This document shows positions 54,439-64,000 of a DNA stretch of 64,000 nucleotides, piece by piece. Position numbers and translations under genes: made by a program. Origin of the DNA: Staphylococcus aureus. GTDB lineage: Bacteria; Bacillota; Bacilli; Staphylococcales; Staphylococcaceae. The first letter of the stretch is position 1. Each line of letters opens with the position of its first letter. Location: positions 1,054,001-1,118,000 of the forward strand of contig NZ_CP011526.1 of NCBI RefSeq assembly GCF_001027105.1, read 5' to 3'. Below the pieces are notes generated by a model. It had not been told where the DNA came from, made no database searches, and saw only the letters and a program-made list of their open reading frames with translations.

Positions 54439-55514
54439 TGAGAAATGTTAAACAAATTGCTACAAAATCTATTATAGCTATTATTAGCTTAGGTATACTT
54501 ACATATACAACAATGATTGGTAGCGTGTTGGCTGATGAGATAAAATATCCATCAGCCAAATTTAATCAACCTGAAGCAAAAGATAAAACAGAATTAACTA
54601 CATCAATTTTTGATGAAAAGATAAAAGAGAATAAAGCGTTAGAGTTACTAATTTTTAATCAAGAAAATAAAAATGTAACTGAGGAACAACAACTAGTTGA
54701 CGAAAAGGCGCAATTGATTTCAGATATGACTGGTAAAATTTACTTGCAAGTAAAGCTAAAAGGTCAAATAGATAAAGAACAACTTGTTTTTCAAAATGAC
54801 AAAAATGAAGAATTTCCTTTTGTTATAAAAGATGAAAAGGATGACACAATAGTAAGAATTTTAATTGAACAGCATATGGATAAAATCAATATGCATGTTA
54901 AAACGTTGGCTGAAAAGAAAAATCTAGATAACAAAGAAATGGTGTATTCTATTCATTTTAAAGAGAAAAAAGTACAACATGATGATGCAAAAGAAGTGCC
55001 TTCAAAACATCAAAATCAAGAAAATAATCAAGATCAGCTTAAAAAAGATATTGATGACAAAAAAGATAGTCAAAAATCAGATACTAAGGAAAGACGTACT
55101 AGCCTTTTTACTGAAAAAGGATTAAATGATATTCCTGTACAAAAAGATAAAGTGCAACAAGACAGTAATAAAAAGATTGAAAATGAGCGACCTAAAGCAT
55201 CAGGTACATTAAAAGTTGAAAATAGCCCTCCAACAATAAAAAAGGTTGAAAATAATCACAAAGAGCAACCGAAACATAAAGATGAAAAATCAAAAAAGGA
55301 AAAGAAAAAAGTAGTTGAAAAAGAAAAAGCGTTACCAGCTTTTAATAGAGATGATGATAGCAAGAATAGTAGTCAATTATCTAGTGATATTAAAGAACTT
55401 GATGAACCAAATCATAAAAAGCAATATATGTTATTTGCAGCTGGCATTGTGTTAGCAACTATTTTACTTATTTCGGCACATTTATACAGCAGAAAGAGAG
55501 GTAACCAAGTTTGA
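54438..55514 (+). CDS. isdD: Iron-regulated membrane-associated protein IsdD
   Basis: 358 residues: an N-terminal signal or anchor (about 10-30), an alpha/beta region, then a long Lys/Glu/Asp/Gln-rich stretch (about 185-325), one C-terminal helix (about 330-350) and RKRGNQV. There is no NEAT domain and no sorting motif. Its place between isdC and isdE implies a role at the membrane stage of heme import, but no activity is established. It shares one base with isdC and four with isdE. Confidence 0.92.
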   Translation: MRNVKQIATKSIIAIISLGILTYTTMIGSVLADEIKYPSAKFNQPEAKDKTELTTSIFDEKIKENKALELLIFNQENKNVTEEQQLVDEKAQLISDMTGKIYLQVKLKGQIDKEQLVFQNDKNEEFPFVIKDEKDDTIVRILIEQHMDKINMHVKTLAEKKNLDNKEMVYSIHFKEKKVQHDDAKEVPSKHQNQENNQDQLKKDIDDKKDSQKSDTKERRTSLFTEKGLNDIPVQKDKVQQDSNKKIENERPKASGTLKVENSPPTIKKVENNHKEQPKHKDEKSKKEKKKVVEKEKALPAFNRDDDSKNSSQLSSDIKELDEPNHKKQYMLFAAGIVLATILLISAHLYSRKRGNQV

Positions 55515-56389
55515 GAATCATAAAGTATTTAACCATTTTAGTGATAAGCGTCGTTATCTTAACCAGCTGTCAATCTTCCAGTTCTCAAGAATCAACTAAA
55601 TCCGGCGAATTCAGAATCGTACCAACAACTGTTGCATTGACAATGACATTGGACAAATTGGATTTACCAATTGTCGGCAAACCCACGTCATATAAGACAT
55701 TGCCTAATCGTTATAAAGATGTACCGGAAATTGGTCAACCAATGGAGCCGAATGTTGAAGCTGTTAAAAAGTTAAAACCAACACATGTTTTGAGTGTGTC
55801 AACGATTAAAGATGAAATGCAACCATTTTACAAACAATTAAATATGAAAGGCTACTTTTATGATTTTGATAGTTTAAAAGGGATGCAAAAGTCGATTACA
55901 CAATTAGGTGATCAATTTAATCGTAAAGCACAAGCAAAAGAATTAAATGACCATTTAAATTCTGTAAAGCAAAAAATTGAAAATAAAGCAGCTAAACAAA
56001 AGAAACATCCCAAAGTATTAATATTAATGGGTGTACCGGGTAGCTATTTAGTAGCAACTGATAAATCATATATTGGTGATTTAGTTAAAATAGCAGGTGG
56101 AGAAAATGTTATTAAAGTGAAAGATCGTCAATATATTTCGTCTAATACTGAAAATTTGTTGAATATCAATCCAGATATTATTTTACGATTACCACACGGA
56201 ATGCCTGAAGAAGTTAAGAAAATGTTTCAAAAAGAATTTAAACAAAATGATATTTGGAAACATTTTAAAGCTGTGAAAAATAATCATGTTTATGACTTAG
56301 AGGAAGTGCCATTCGGTATTACAGCAAATGTTGATGCTGATAAGGCAATGACTCAATTATATGATTTATTTTATAAGGATAAAAAATAG
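55511..56389 (+). CDS. isdE: Heme-receptor lipoprotein IsdE
   Basis: A 292-residue substrate-binding lipoprotein. The lipobox LTSC puts the lipid-modified cysteine at position 20. The mature protein has the two-lobe metal/heme-binding fold, with FRIVPTTVALTMTLDKLDLP at the start of lobe 1; Met78 and His229 are the known heme ligands in this protein family. It starts at TTG overlapping the isdD stop (TTTGAG). Confidence 0.95.
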   Translation: MRIIKYLTILVISVVILTSCQSSSSQESTKSGEFRIVPTTVALTMTLDKLDLPIVGKPTSYKTLPNRYKDVPEIGQPMEPNVEAVKKLKPTHVLSVSTIKDEMQPFYKQLNMKGYFYDFDSLKGMQKSITQLGDQFNRKAQAKELNDHLNSVKQKIENKAAKQKKHPKVLILMGVPGSYLVATDKSYIGDLVKIAGGENVIKVKDRQYISSNTENLLNINPDIILRLPHGMPEEVKKMFQKEFKQNDIWKHFKAVKNNHVYDLEEVPFGITANVDADKAMTQLYDLFYKDKK

Positions 56390-56398
56390 TGAGTTGAT

Positions 56399-57367
56399 AT
56401 GATGATAAAAAATAAAAAGAAACTACTATTTTTATGTTTGTTAGTCATTTTAATCGCAACTGCTTATATTTCGTTTGTAACCGGTACAATTAAATTGTCA
56501 TTTAATGACCTATTTACAAAATTTACAACTGGTAGCAATGAAGCAGTGGATTCAATCATTGATTTGCGATTGCCACGTATATTAATTGCATTGATGGTTG
56601 GCGCAATGTTAGCAGTTTCTGGAGCATTATTACAAGCAGCACTACAAAATCCTTTGGCAGAGGCGAATATCATTGGCGTTTCCTCAGGTGCACTTATAAT
56701 GAGAGCACTTTGTATGTTGTTTATTCCACAATTGTACTTTTACTTACCATTATTAAGTTTTATTGGAGGTTTAATACCATTTTTAATAATTATATTGTTG
56801 CATTCTAAATTTAGATTCAATGCTGTAAGTATGATATTAGTAGGTGTTGCGTTATTCGTATTATTAAATGGTGTTTTAGAAATTTTAACTCAAAACCCTT
56901 TAATGAAAATTCCTCAAGGCTTAACAATGAAAATATGGAGCGACGTATACATATTAGCAGTATCAGCATTATTGGGATTAATATTAACATTACTATTGTC
57001 CCCTAAATTGAATTTACTAAATTTAGACGACATACAAGCGCGAAGTATCGGTTTTAATATTGATCGTTACAGATGGTTAACAGGTTTATTAGCAGTATTT
57101 TTAGCAAGTGCAACTGTTGCGATTGTTGGACAACTAGCCTTTTTAGGTATTATTGTGCCACATGTGGTTAGAAAGCTAGTTGGGGGCAATTACAGAGTAC
57201 TTATTCCGTTTTCTACAGTTATTGGTGCATGGCTATTGTTAGTGGCTGATTTATTAGGACGAGTGATACAGCCTCCTTTAGAAATTCCAGCCAATGCTAT
57301 TTTAATGATTGTCGGTGGTCCAATGCTAATTTACTTAATTTGTCAAAGTCAACGAAATCGAATCTAA
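56399..57367 (+). CDS. isdF: Heme ABC transporter permease IsdF
   Basis: A 322-residue, roughly nine-helix permease of the FecCD family. Family signatures are [20 protein letters not shown] near 55 and the later [19 protein letters not shown] near 235. The ribosome site is weak; ATG at 56399 or 56402 is possible. No ATPase gene follows, so it must use an unlinked ATPase; FhuC is the one reported. Confidence 0.95.
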
Positions 57368-57428
57368 AACGGTACAACAACTGGTTTAGTGATGACTGAA
57401 GAAACGTCGTTAATAAAAGAGGATTTTT

Positions 57429-58163
57429 ATGAGAATGAAGCGATTTTTAACTATTGTACAAATTTTATTGGTTGTAATTATTATCATTTTTGGTTACAAA
57501 ATTGTTCAAACATATATTGAAGACAAGCAAGAACGCGCAAATTATGAGAAATTACAACAAAAATTTCAAATGCTGATGAGCAAACATCAAGAACATGTGA
57601 GACCACAATTTGAATCACTTGAAAAAATAAATAAAGACATTGTTGGATGGATAAAATTATCAGGAACATCATTAAATTATCCAGTACTACAAGGTAAGAC
57701 AAATCACGATTATTTAAATTTAGATTTTGAGCGAGAACATCGACGTAAAGGTAGTATTTTTATGGATTTTAGAAATGAATTGAAGAATTTAAATCATAAT
57801 ACTATTTTATACGGGCACCATGTCGGTGATAATACGATGTTTGATGTGTTAGAAGATTATTTAAAGCAATCGTTTTATGAAAAACACAAGATAATTGAAT
57901 TTGACAATAAATATGGTAAATATCAATTGCAAGTATTTAGTGCATATAAAACTACTACTAAAGATAATTACATACGTACAGATTTTGAAAATGATCAAGA
58001 TTATCAACAATTTTTAGATGAGACAAAACGTAAATCTGTAATTAATTCAGATGTTAATGTAACGGTAAAAGATAGAATAATGACTTTATCAACGTGCGAA
58101 GATGCATATAGTGAAACGACGAAAAGAATTGTTGTTGTCGCAAAAATAATTAAGGTAAGTTAA
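57429..58163 (+). CDS. srtB: Sortase B
   Basis: A 244-residue membrane-anchored transpeptidase that cleaves NPQTN in IsdC and links it to peptidoglycan. The N-terminal anchor spans about 6-26. Catalytic residues are His130 in ILYGHHVGD, Cys223 in TLSTCEDAY, and Arg233 in TKRIVVV. The ribosome site GAGGATT precedes the ATG. Eighteen bases separate it from isdG. Confidence 0.97.
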   Translation: MRMKRFLTIVQILLVVIIIIFGYKIVQTYIEDKQERANYEKLQQKFQMLMSKHQEHVRPQFESLEKINKDIVGWIKLSGTSLNYPVLQGKTNHDYLNLDFEREHRRKGSIFMDFRNELKNLNHNTILYGHHVGDNTMFDVLEDYLKQSFYEKHKIIEFDNKYGKYQLQVFSAYKTTTKDNYIRTDFENDQDYQQFLDETKRKSVINSDVNVTVKDRIMTLSTCEDAYSETTKRIVVVAKIIKVS

Positions 58164-58505
<342 letters not shown>

Positions 58506-58562
58506 TTGAATTTAAAGAGGTTGCAGTACTTGTTATGACAATTGGTATTGTTAGCTTTTGTA

Positions 58563-58598
58563 ACGACCATACATGATACCGATGATGGTCGTTTTTTT
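58563..58598 (+). terminator. isd operon terminator
   Basis: ACGACCAT pairs with ATGGTCGT, followed by TTTTTTT. Confidence 0.93.
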
Positions 58599-58888
58599 AA
58601 TGAACACAAACATGCTAACAACAAATTGCTAAAACATAGTTTGATTTGAATGTGCTTTGAAAATAATCATCAATTATATCATTTTGATTTATTTTGAAGA
58701 AGAAAAGAATTAATAATGATATTTTGGGGCGTATGATTTATAGTAGTAGTATCGATAAAAGAAATTTATACAATTTGAAATATTATGAGTGATAAAAGCG
58801 ATTAATTAATATTAACTATACAATCAAATGTTTTCATCTTATTAATGATTAATATTTTTATTTTTAAAAATAAAGCGAGGAGCTATCA
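58599..58888. other. Spacer between isdG and the TrmH-family gene
   Basis: About 290 very AT-rich bases. No gene or clear repeat is visible. The promoter for the methyltransferase gene and its GCGAGGAGC ribosome site lie at the right end. Confidence 0.5.
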
Positions 58889-59629
58889 ATGGAACAAATT
58901 ACTTCTGCACAAAATAATAGAATTAAACAAGCGAACAAGCTAAAAAAGAAACGTGAGAGGGATAAAACTGGATTAGCTTTAATTGAAGGTGTGCATTTAA
59001 TTGAAGAAGCTTATCAAAGTGGAATTGTAATTACACAATTATTTGCAATTGAACCGGCAAGATTAGATCAGCAAATTATCGCATACGCGCAAGAAGTTTT
59101 TGAAATAAACATGAAAGTTGCTGAATCTTTATCAGGTACAGTGACACCACAAGGGTTTTTCGCAATCATTGAGAAGCCGCATTATGATATTTCTAAAGCA
59201 CAACAAGTATTGCTCATCGATCGTGTTCAAGATCCTGGAAATTTAGGCACATTAATTAGAACTGCGGATGCTGCTGGAATGGATGCTGTAATAATGGAGA
59301 AGGGTACGACAGATCCTTATCAAGATAAAGTGTTGCGAGCGAGTCAAGGTAGTGTTTTCCATTTGCCAGTTATGACACAAGATCTCGATACGTTTATTAC
59401 TCAATTTAATGGTCCTGTTTATGGTACAGCACTTGAAAACGCAGTGGCATACAAAGAAGTTACTTCAAGTGATTCTTTTGCATTACTATTAGGTAATGAG
59501 GGAGAAGGTGTTAATCCTGAATTATTAGCACATACTACACAAAATTTAATCATACCTATTTATGGTAAAGCTGAAAGTTTAAATGTAGCGATTGCAGGTA
59601 GTATTTTACTTTATCATTTGAAAGGTTGA
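58889..59629 (+). CDS. TrmH-family (SpoU) RNA 2'-O-methyltransferase
   Basis: A 246-residue SPOUT methyltransferase. The N-terminal substrate-binding domain spans about 1-85. Knot-domain motifs are NLGTLIRTADAAGMDAVIM near 122, LLLGNEGEGVNPELL near 195 and IPIYGKAESLNVAIAGSILL near 218. The position before pheS matches Bacillus ysgA. The target is an rRNA or tRNA ribose; which one is not determinable here. Confidence 0.88.
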   Translation: MEQITSAQNNRIKQANKLKKKRERDKTGLALIEGVHLIEEAYQSGIVITQLFAIEPARLDQQIIAYAQEVFEINMKVAESLSGTVTPQGFFAIIEKPHYDISKAQQVLLIDRVQDPGNLGTLIRTADAAGMDAVIMEKGTTDPYQDKVLRASQGSVFHLPVMTQDLDTFITQFNGPVYGTALENAVAYKEVTSSDSFALLLGNEGEGVNPELLAHTTQNLIIPIYGKAESLNVAIAGSILLYHLKG

Positions 59630-59655
59630 CCGTGTTGAAAGTTTTCCGATATAAT
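59626..59655 (+). promoter_or_regulatory. Probable pheST promoter
   Basis: TTGACC at 59626, an 18-base spacer and TATAAT at 59650-59655. Its -35 overlaps the stop of the methyltransferase gene. It lies ahead of the T-box leader. Confidence 0.6.
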
Positions 59656-59661
59656 TATAAT

Positions 59662-59950
59662 TAATTGTTTAACAGAACATTTCTACGTGAATGCATACAC
59701 AATTGAATATAAACCAATAAAAAGGCATGGACATTTATATAAATAATTGTTTTAGGGAGAATAATCGTGACTGCAAGTTATTCCAATTATTTAAAGTCTT
59801 TTCACCTTTTTGGTTACTTAAAGAGATTTAAGTCGGAAAGACAATCCGTTATCAATATTAAACAAGTGTATGCTTAGGCATAAATTTGGGTGGTACCACG
59901 GAAATGACTTTCGTCCCTTATTTTTTAAGAGGATGAAAGTCTTTTTTTAG
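59662..59950 (+). ncRNA. T-box leader of pheST (tRNA-Phe-sensing riboswitch)
   Basis: The T-box sequence TGGGTGGTACCACGG lies at 59887-59901, exactly as in T-box antiterminators. It is followed by a terminator in which GACTTTCGTCC pairs with GGATGAAAGTC ahead of TTTTTTT. Candidate Phe specifier triplets TTC are at 59801-59803 (followed by A, the usual context) and 59781-59783. Uncharged tRNA-Phe should stabilise the antiterminator and switch on pheST. Confidence 0.94.
59905..59948 (+). terminator. T-box-controlled terminator
   Basis: GACTTTCGTCC with GGATGAAAGTC (one G-T pair), then seven T. Its 5' arm lies just after the T-box sequence, as needed for switching. Confidence 0.92.
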
Positions 59951-60009
59951 TTAAACAACAAATATGATAAATAGAAAATGAATAGTTCGAATAGGGAGGT
60001 CAGTGACAT

Positions 60010-61068
60010 ATGTCTGAACAACAAACAATGTCAGAGTTAAAACAACAAGCGCTTGTAGATATTAATGAAGCAAATGATGAACGTGCACTGCAAGAAGTTA
60101 AAGTGAAATACTTAGGTAAAAAAGGGTCAGTTAGCGGACTAATGAAATTGATGAAGGATTTGCCGAATGAAGATAAACCTGCGTTTGGTCAAAAAGTGAA
60201 TGAATTGCGTCAAACAATTCAAAATGAATTAGATGAAAGACAACAGATGTTAGTTAAAGAAAAATTAAATAAGCAATTGGCTGAAGAAACAATTGATGTA
60301 TCATTACCAGGTCGTCATATTGAAATCGGTTCAAAGCATCCATTAACACGTACAATAGAAGAAATTGAAGACTTATTCTTAGGTTTAGGTTATGAAATTG
60401 TGAATGGATATGAAGTTGAACAAGATCATTATAACTTCGAAATGCTGAATTTACCTAAATCACACCCTGCACGTGATATGCAAGATAGTTTCTATATTAC
60501 GGATGAAATTTTATTACGTACGCATACATCACCAGTGCAGGCACGTACGATGGAATCACGTCATGGTCAAGGTCCAGTTAAAATTATTTGCCCTGGTAAA
60601 GTGTATCGTCGTGACTCTGATGATGCGACACATAGTCATCAATTTACACAAATCGAAGGATTAGTTGTTGATAAAAACGTTAAAATGAGTGATTTGAAAG
60701 GTACTTTAGAATTGTTAGCTAAGAAATTATTTGGTGCTGATCGTGAAATTCGTTTACGTCCAAGTTACTTCCCATTCACTGAACCTTCTGTAGAAGTTGA
60801 TGTGTCATGTTTTAAATGTAAAGGAAAAGGTTGTAATGTGTGTAAACACACAGGATGGATTGAAATTTTAGGTGCTGGAATGGTACATCCTAATGTATTA
60901 GAAATGGCTGGTTTTGATTCTTCAGAGTACTCTGGATTTGCATTTGGTATGGGACCAGACCGTATTGCAATGTTGAAATATGGTATAGAAGATATTCGTC
61001 ATTTCTATACTAATGATGTGAGATTTTTAGATCAATTTAAAGCGGTAGAAGATAGAGGTGACATGTAA
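60010..61068 (+). CDS. pheS: Phenylalanyl-tRNA synthetase alpha subunit
   Basis: The 352-residue catalytic subunit. An N-terminal coiled coil (about 1-90) binds tRNA. Class II motif 2 includes the [19 protein letters not shown] region near 205, and motif 3 is [17 protein letters not shown] near 315. A cysteine cluster ([16 protein letters not shown] near 270) typical of Gram-positive enzymes is present. The ribosome site GGGAGGTCAG precedes the ATG. The stop overlaps the pheT start (TAATG). Confidence 0.96.
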
Positions 61069-63470
61069 TGTTGATATCAAATGAATGGTTGAAAGAATAT
61101 GTAACAATCGATGATTCTGTAAGTAATTTGGCAGAACGTATTACGCGCACAGGTATTGAAGTGGATGATTTAATTGACTACACAAAAGATATCAAAAATT
61201 TAGTTGTCGGCTTCGTTAAGTCAAAAGAGAAACATCCTGATGCTGATAAATTAAATGTTTGCCAAGTTGATATCGGAGAAGACGAACCTGTACAAATCGT
61301 TTGTGGTGCACCGAACGTTGATGCAGGACAATATGTCATTGTTGCTAAAGTAGGTGGCAGATTGCCTGGTGGTATTAAAATTAAGCGTGCCAAATTACGC
61401 GGTGAACGTTCAGAAGGTATGATTTGTTCGTTACAAGAAATTGGTATTTCAAGTAACTATATACCGAAAAGTTTTGAATCAGGCATTTATGTATTTAGTG
61501 AAGCCCAAGTTCCAGGAACAGATGCCTTACAAGCTTTATATTTAGATGATCAAGTAATGGAATTTGATTTAACGCCGAATCGTGCAGATGCTTTAAGTAT
61601 GATAGGTACTGCTTATGAAGTTGCAGCATTATATAATACAAAAATGACTAAGCCAGAGACAACATCAAATGAGCTTGATTTATCTGCAAATGATGAACTG
61701 ACTGTGACAATTGAAAATGAAGATAAAGTACCATATTATAGTGCACGTGTTGTTCACGACGTGACAATTGAACCCTCGCCAATTTGGATGCAAGCACGCT
61801 TAATAAAAGCGGGTATACGTCCTATTAATAATGTTGTTGACATTTCAAATTATGTGTTATTAGAATACGGTCAACCATTGCACATGTTTGATCAAGATGC
61901 GATTGGTTCACAACAAATTGTTGTTCGTCAAGCTAATGAAGGCGAAAAAATGACAACATTAGATGATACAGAACGTGAATTATTAACGAGCGATATTGTC
62001 ATTACTAATGGACAAACTCCAATTGCATTAGCTGGTGTTATGGGTGGCGATTTTTCAGAAGTTAAAGAACAAACATCAAATATAGTGATTGAAGGTGCTA
62101 TTTTTGATCCAGTTTCAATTCGTCATACATCAAGACGTTTAAATTTACGCAGTGAATCATCTAGTCGTTTTGAAAAAGGAATAGCTACTGAATTTGTAGA
62201 TGAAGCAGTCGACCGTGCATGTTATTTATTACAAACTTATGCAAACGGAAAAGTGCTAAAAGATAGAGTGTCTTCAGGAGAACTTGGTGCATTTATTACA
62301 CCAATCGACATCACTGCTGATAAAATTAATCGCACTATTGGATTTGATTTGTCACAAAATGATATTGTTACTATTTTTAATCAACTAGGGTTTGATACAG
62401 AAATAAATGATGATGTTATTACAGTGCTAGTACCATCACGTCGTAAAGATATTACAATTAAAGAAGATTTAATTGAAGAAGTTGCACGTATATATGGATA
62501 CGACGATATTCCATCAACGTTACCTGTCTTCGATAAAGTTACTAGTGGTCAGCTAACTGATCGCCAATATAAAACTAGAATGGTTAAAGAAGTGTTAGAA
62601 GGTGCTGGATTAGACCAAGCTATTACGTATTCGTTAGTTTCTAAAGAAGATGCTACTGCATTTTCGATGCAACAGCGTCAAACAATTGATTTATTGATGC
62701 CAATGAGTGAAGCGCATGCGTCATTACGTCAAAGTTTATTACCACATTTAATCGAAGCGGCATCATATAATGTGGCACGCAAAAATAAAAATGTAAAATT
62801 ATTTGAAATCGGCAATGTCTTCTTTGCTAATGGAGAAGGTGAACTACCAGATCAAGTTGAATATTTAAGTGGTATTTTAACTGGAGATTATGTAGTCAAT
62901 CAATGGCAAGGTAAGAAAGAAACGGTTGATTTCTATTTAGCAAAAGGTGTCGTGGATCGAGTATCTGAAAAGTTAAATCTTGAATTTAGTTATCGCCGTG
63001 CTGATATTGATGGATTACATCCAGGTCGTACTGCTGAAATCTTATTAGAGAATAAAGTTGTTGGTTTTATTGGTGAATTACATCCAATATTAGCAGCTGA
63101 TAATGATTTAAAACGTACGTATGTTTTTGAGTTGAATTTTGATGCATTAATGGCTGTGTCGGTAGGTTACATTAATTACCAGCCAATTCCGAGATTCCCA
63201 GGCATGTCTCGTGACATTGCATTAGAAGTAGATCAAAATATTCCAGCAGCTGATTTATTATCAACGATTCATGCACATGGTGGCAATATATTAAAAGATA
63301 CACTTGTCTTTGATGTATATCAGGGCGAACATTTAGAAAAAGGTAAAAAATCAATTGCAATACGTTTAAATTATTTAGACACAGAAGAAACATTGACAGA
63401 TGAGCGCGTTTCAAAAGTACAAGCGGAAATTGAAGCAGCATTAATTGAACAAGGTGCTGTTATTAGATAA
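61068..63470 (+). CDS. pheT: Phenylalanyl-tRNA synthetase beta subunit
   Basis: The 800-residue partner of PheS. Domains in order: EMAP-like tRNA-binding OB fold (about 40-155; HPDADKLNVCQVDIG), B3/B4 editing domain (about 210-385), B5 (about 405-480), a catalytic-like core, and C-terminal FDX-ACB anticodon-binding domain (about 705-800; PRFPGMSRDIALEVD). It overlaps pheS by one base. The length is standard. Confidence 0.96.
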   Translation: MLISNEWLKEYVTIDDSVSNLAERITRTGIEVDDLIDYTKDIKNLVVGFVKSKEKHPDADKLNVCQVDIGEDEPVQIVCGAPNVDAGQYVIVAKVGGRLPGGIKIKRAKLRGERSEGMICSLQEIGISSNYIPKSFESGIYVFSEAQVPGTDALQALYLDDQVMEFDLTPNRADALSMIGTAYEVAALYNTKMTKPETTSNELDLSANDELTVTIENEDKVPYYSARVVHDVTIEPSPIWMQARLIKAGIRPINNVVDISNYVLLEYGQPLHMFDQDAIGSQQIVVRQANEGEKMTTLDDTERELLTSDIVITNGQTPIALAGVMGGDFSEVKEQTSNIVIEGAIFDPVSIRHTSRRLNLRSESSSRFEKGIATEFVDEAVDRACYLLQTYANGKVLKDRVSSGELGAFITPIDITADKINRTIGFDLSQNDIVTIFNQLGFDTEINDDVITVLVPSRRKDITIKEDLIEEVARIYGYDDIPSTLPVFDKVTSGQLTDRQYKTRMVKEVLEGAGLDQAITYSLVSKEDATAFSMQQRQTIDLLMPMSEAHASLRQSLLPHLIEAASYNVARKNKNVKLFEIGNVFFANGEGELPDQVEYLSGILTGDYVVNQWQGKKETVDFYLAKGVVDRVSEKLNLEFSYRRADIDGLHPGRTAEILLENKVVGFIGELHPILAADNDLKRTYVFELNFDALMAVSVGYINYQPIPRFPGMSRDIALEVDQNIPAADLLSTIHAHGGNILKDTLVFDVYQGEHLEKGKKSIAIRLNYLDTEETLTDERVSKVQAEIEAALIEQGAVIR

Positions 63471-63476
63471 TGATTT

Positions 63477-63537
63477 AAACCCCATGTATAAGGATATCTG
63501 AAGTAGATTGATATCCCTAACATGGGGTTTTATTTTT
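63477..63537 (+). terminator. pheST terminator
   Basis: AAACCCCATGT pairs with ACATGGGGTTT, and an inner GGATATC pairs with GATATCC; followed by TATTTTT. Confidence 0.92.
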
Positions 63538-63569
63538 GGGTTCACCAATTTGGTTCCAATGCATTTAAA

Positions 63570-63655
63570 AAGTCAAAGAGGAACAGCGGAATACAGATGA
63601 TGCTTCGCACAACTGCATAAAAGCCTCTAATGATTAAAAATCAAAGAGGCTTTAA
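63570..63655 (-). terminator. rnhC terminator within a repeat-like element
   Basis: AAAAGCCTCTAATGATT pairs with ATCAAAGAGGCTTT; its distal arm overlaps the last codons of rnhC. The adjacent GATGCTTCGCACAACTGCAT and AAAGCCTCTAA resemble the tandem element at 2183-2308 (terminator preceded by a GCAxxxGCATAAAA block). Confidence 0.7.
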
Positions 63656-64000
63656 AATTTTTTGGGCTTTTTCACGATTTTTAAAATGCTTTTTTGAAAT
63701 GGTATCTAAACGTGAAAGACCGTATTTTTTTATAATTTTGGCGGCGATTACATCGACTTTAGCACCGGCACCTTTAGGAATCGTCATATTAATATTTTTT
63801 GATATTTGATCCATATATGTAACAAATGCGTATCGAGAAATTATGCTTGCCACTGCAATGGCTAATGACTTCGATTCTCCTTTTGTTTCAAATTTTGTTT
63901 TCTTTGGAAGTGGTATATCTGATAATGCGTAATGGCTATACACTTCGCGTTTTGCGAACTGATCAATGACGATATAGTCTAATTGAGACGAATCAATTTT
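63641..64000 (-). CDS. rnhC: Ribonuclease HIII (C-terminal part, start outside window)
   Basis: The last 119 residues of RNase HIII, which removes RNA from RNA-DNA hybrids. Visible landmarks are [36 protein letters not shown] and [10 protein letters not shown]. The frame is open to base 64000, so the start and the N-terminal TBP-like domain lie beyond the right edge. It is convergent with pheT. Confidence 0.93.
   Translation of the reverse strand, partial: KIDSSQLDYIVIDQFAKREVYSHYALSDIPLPKKTKFETKGESKSLAIAVASIISRYAFVTYMDQISKNINMTIPKGAGAKVDVIAAKIIKKYGLSRLDTISKKHFKNREKAQKILKPL

Overview
The window is chromosomal core DNA of a low-GC Gram-positive bacterium, almost certainly Staphylococcus aureus or a very close relative. 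The evidence is a complete isd heme-acquisition locus (isdB, isdA, isdCDEF-srtB-isdG) with YSIRK signal peptides and LPxTG/NPQTN sorting signals, a STAR-type intergenic repeat, strong purine-rich Shine-Dalgarno sites, frequent TTG/GTG starts, and a gene order shared with the Bacillus ykyA-pdh, yla and ylb blocks. I see no rRNA, tRNA, CRISPR array, IS element, prophage or attachment site. Both ends cut through genes: an ABC ATPase on the left and rnhC on the right.

Layout. 1-1.9 kb: thiamine-type ECF transporter (ykoE, ykoD) behind a TPP riboswitch with a recognisable antiterminator. 1.9-8.3 kb: a tandem 63-bp repeat, a 44-residue charged protein, membrane protein AuxA, methyltransferase RlmI, a small hypothetical protein and ptsHI. 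8.4-12.1 kb: a redoxin, cydAB (quinol oxidase bd) and ktrA, followed by a STAR element. 12.4-15.4 kb (minus strand): rpoY-rnjA and def. 15.7-21.5 kb: ykyA-like lipoprotein and the pyruvate dehydrogenase operon pdhABCD. 21.6-28.2 kb: UPF0223 protein, a cupin XRE regulator with potABCD, AuxB and a DUF4064 protein. 28.2-31.7 kb: mntH, a UPF0637 protein, suhB and a DUF5325 protein. 31.8-36.4 kb: typA, ylaI, ylaL, ylaN and ftsW. 36.9-43.3 kb: pycA, then the divergent heme A genes ctaA and ctaB-ctaM. 43.6-50.2 kb: ylb block (CAP protein, ylbF, glpQ, ylbG, an unknown gene, rsmD, coaD, tmcAL, ylbN, rpmF). 50.3-58.6 kb: isd locus. 58.9-64 kb: TrmH-family methyltransferase, T-box leader, pheST, and the 3' part of rnhC.

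The genes share central-carbon and respiratory themes. PTS sugar uptake produces pyruvate, which PDH and pyruvate carboxylase consume. Quinol oxidase bd (cydAB) and heme A synthesis (ctaA, ctaB, ctaM) serve terminal oxidation, and TTGTG-type half sites lie upstream of both sets. Iron and heme run through the second half: YlaN (reported to affect Fur), the YlbF cysteine tail, heme A synthesis, and the Fur-box-controlled isd genes. Cell-envelope functions recur as well: AuxA, AuxB, FtsW, GlpQ and sortase B.

The window looks like well-organised core genome rather than an accessory island, and I did not find a wholly new system. The most useful leads are regulatory or small: the riboswitch switch geometry, the slipped terminator repeat, the hairpin ending just before the XRE gene, the redox-type half sites, the pycA leader, and several small poorly described proteins. 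Gene names rest on recognition of protein sequence and gene order; no database search was run.
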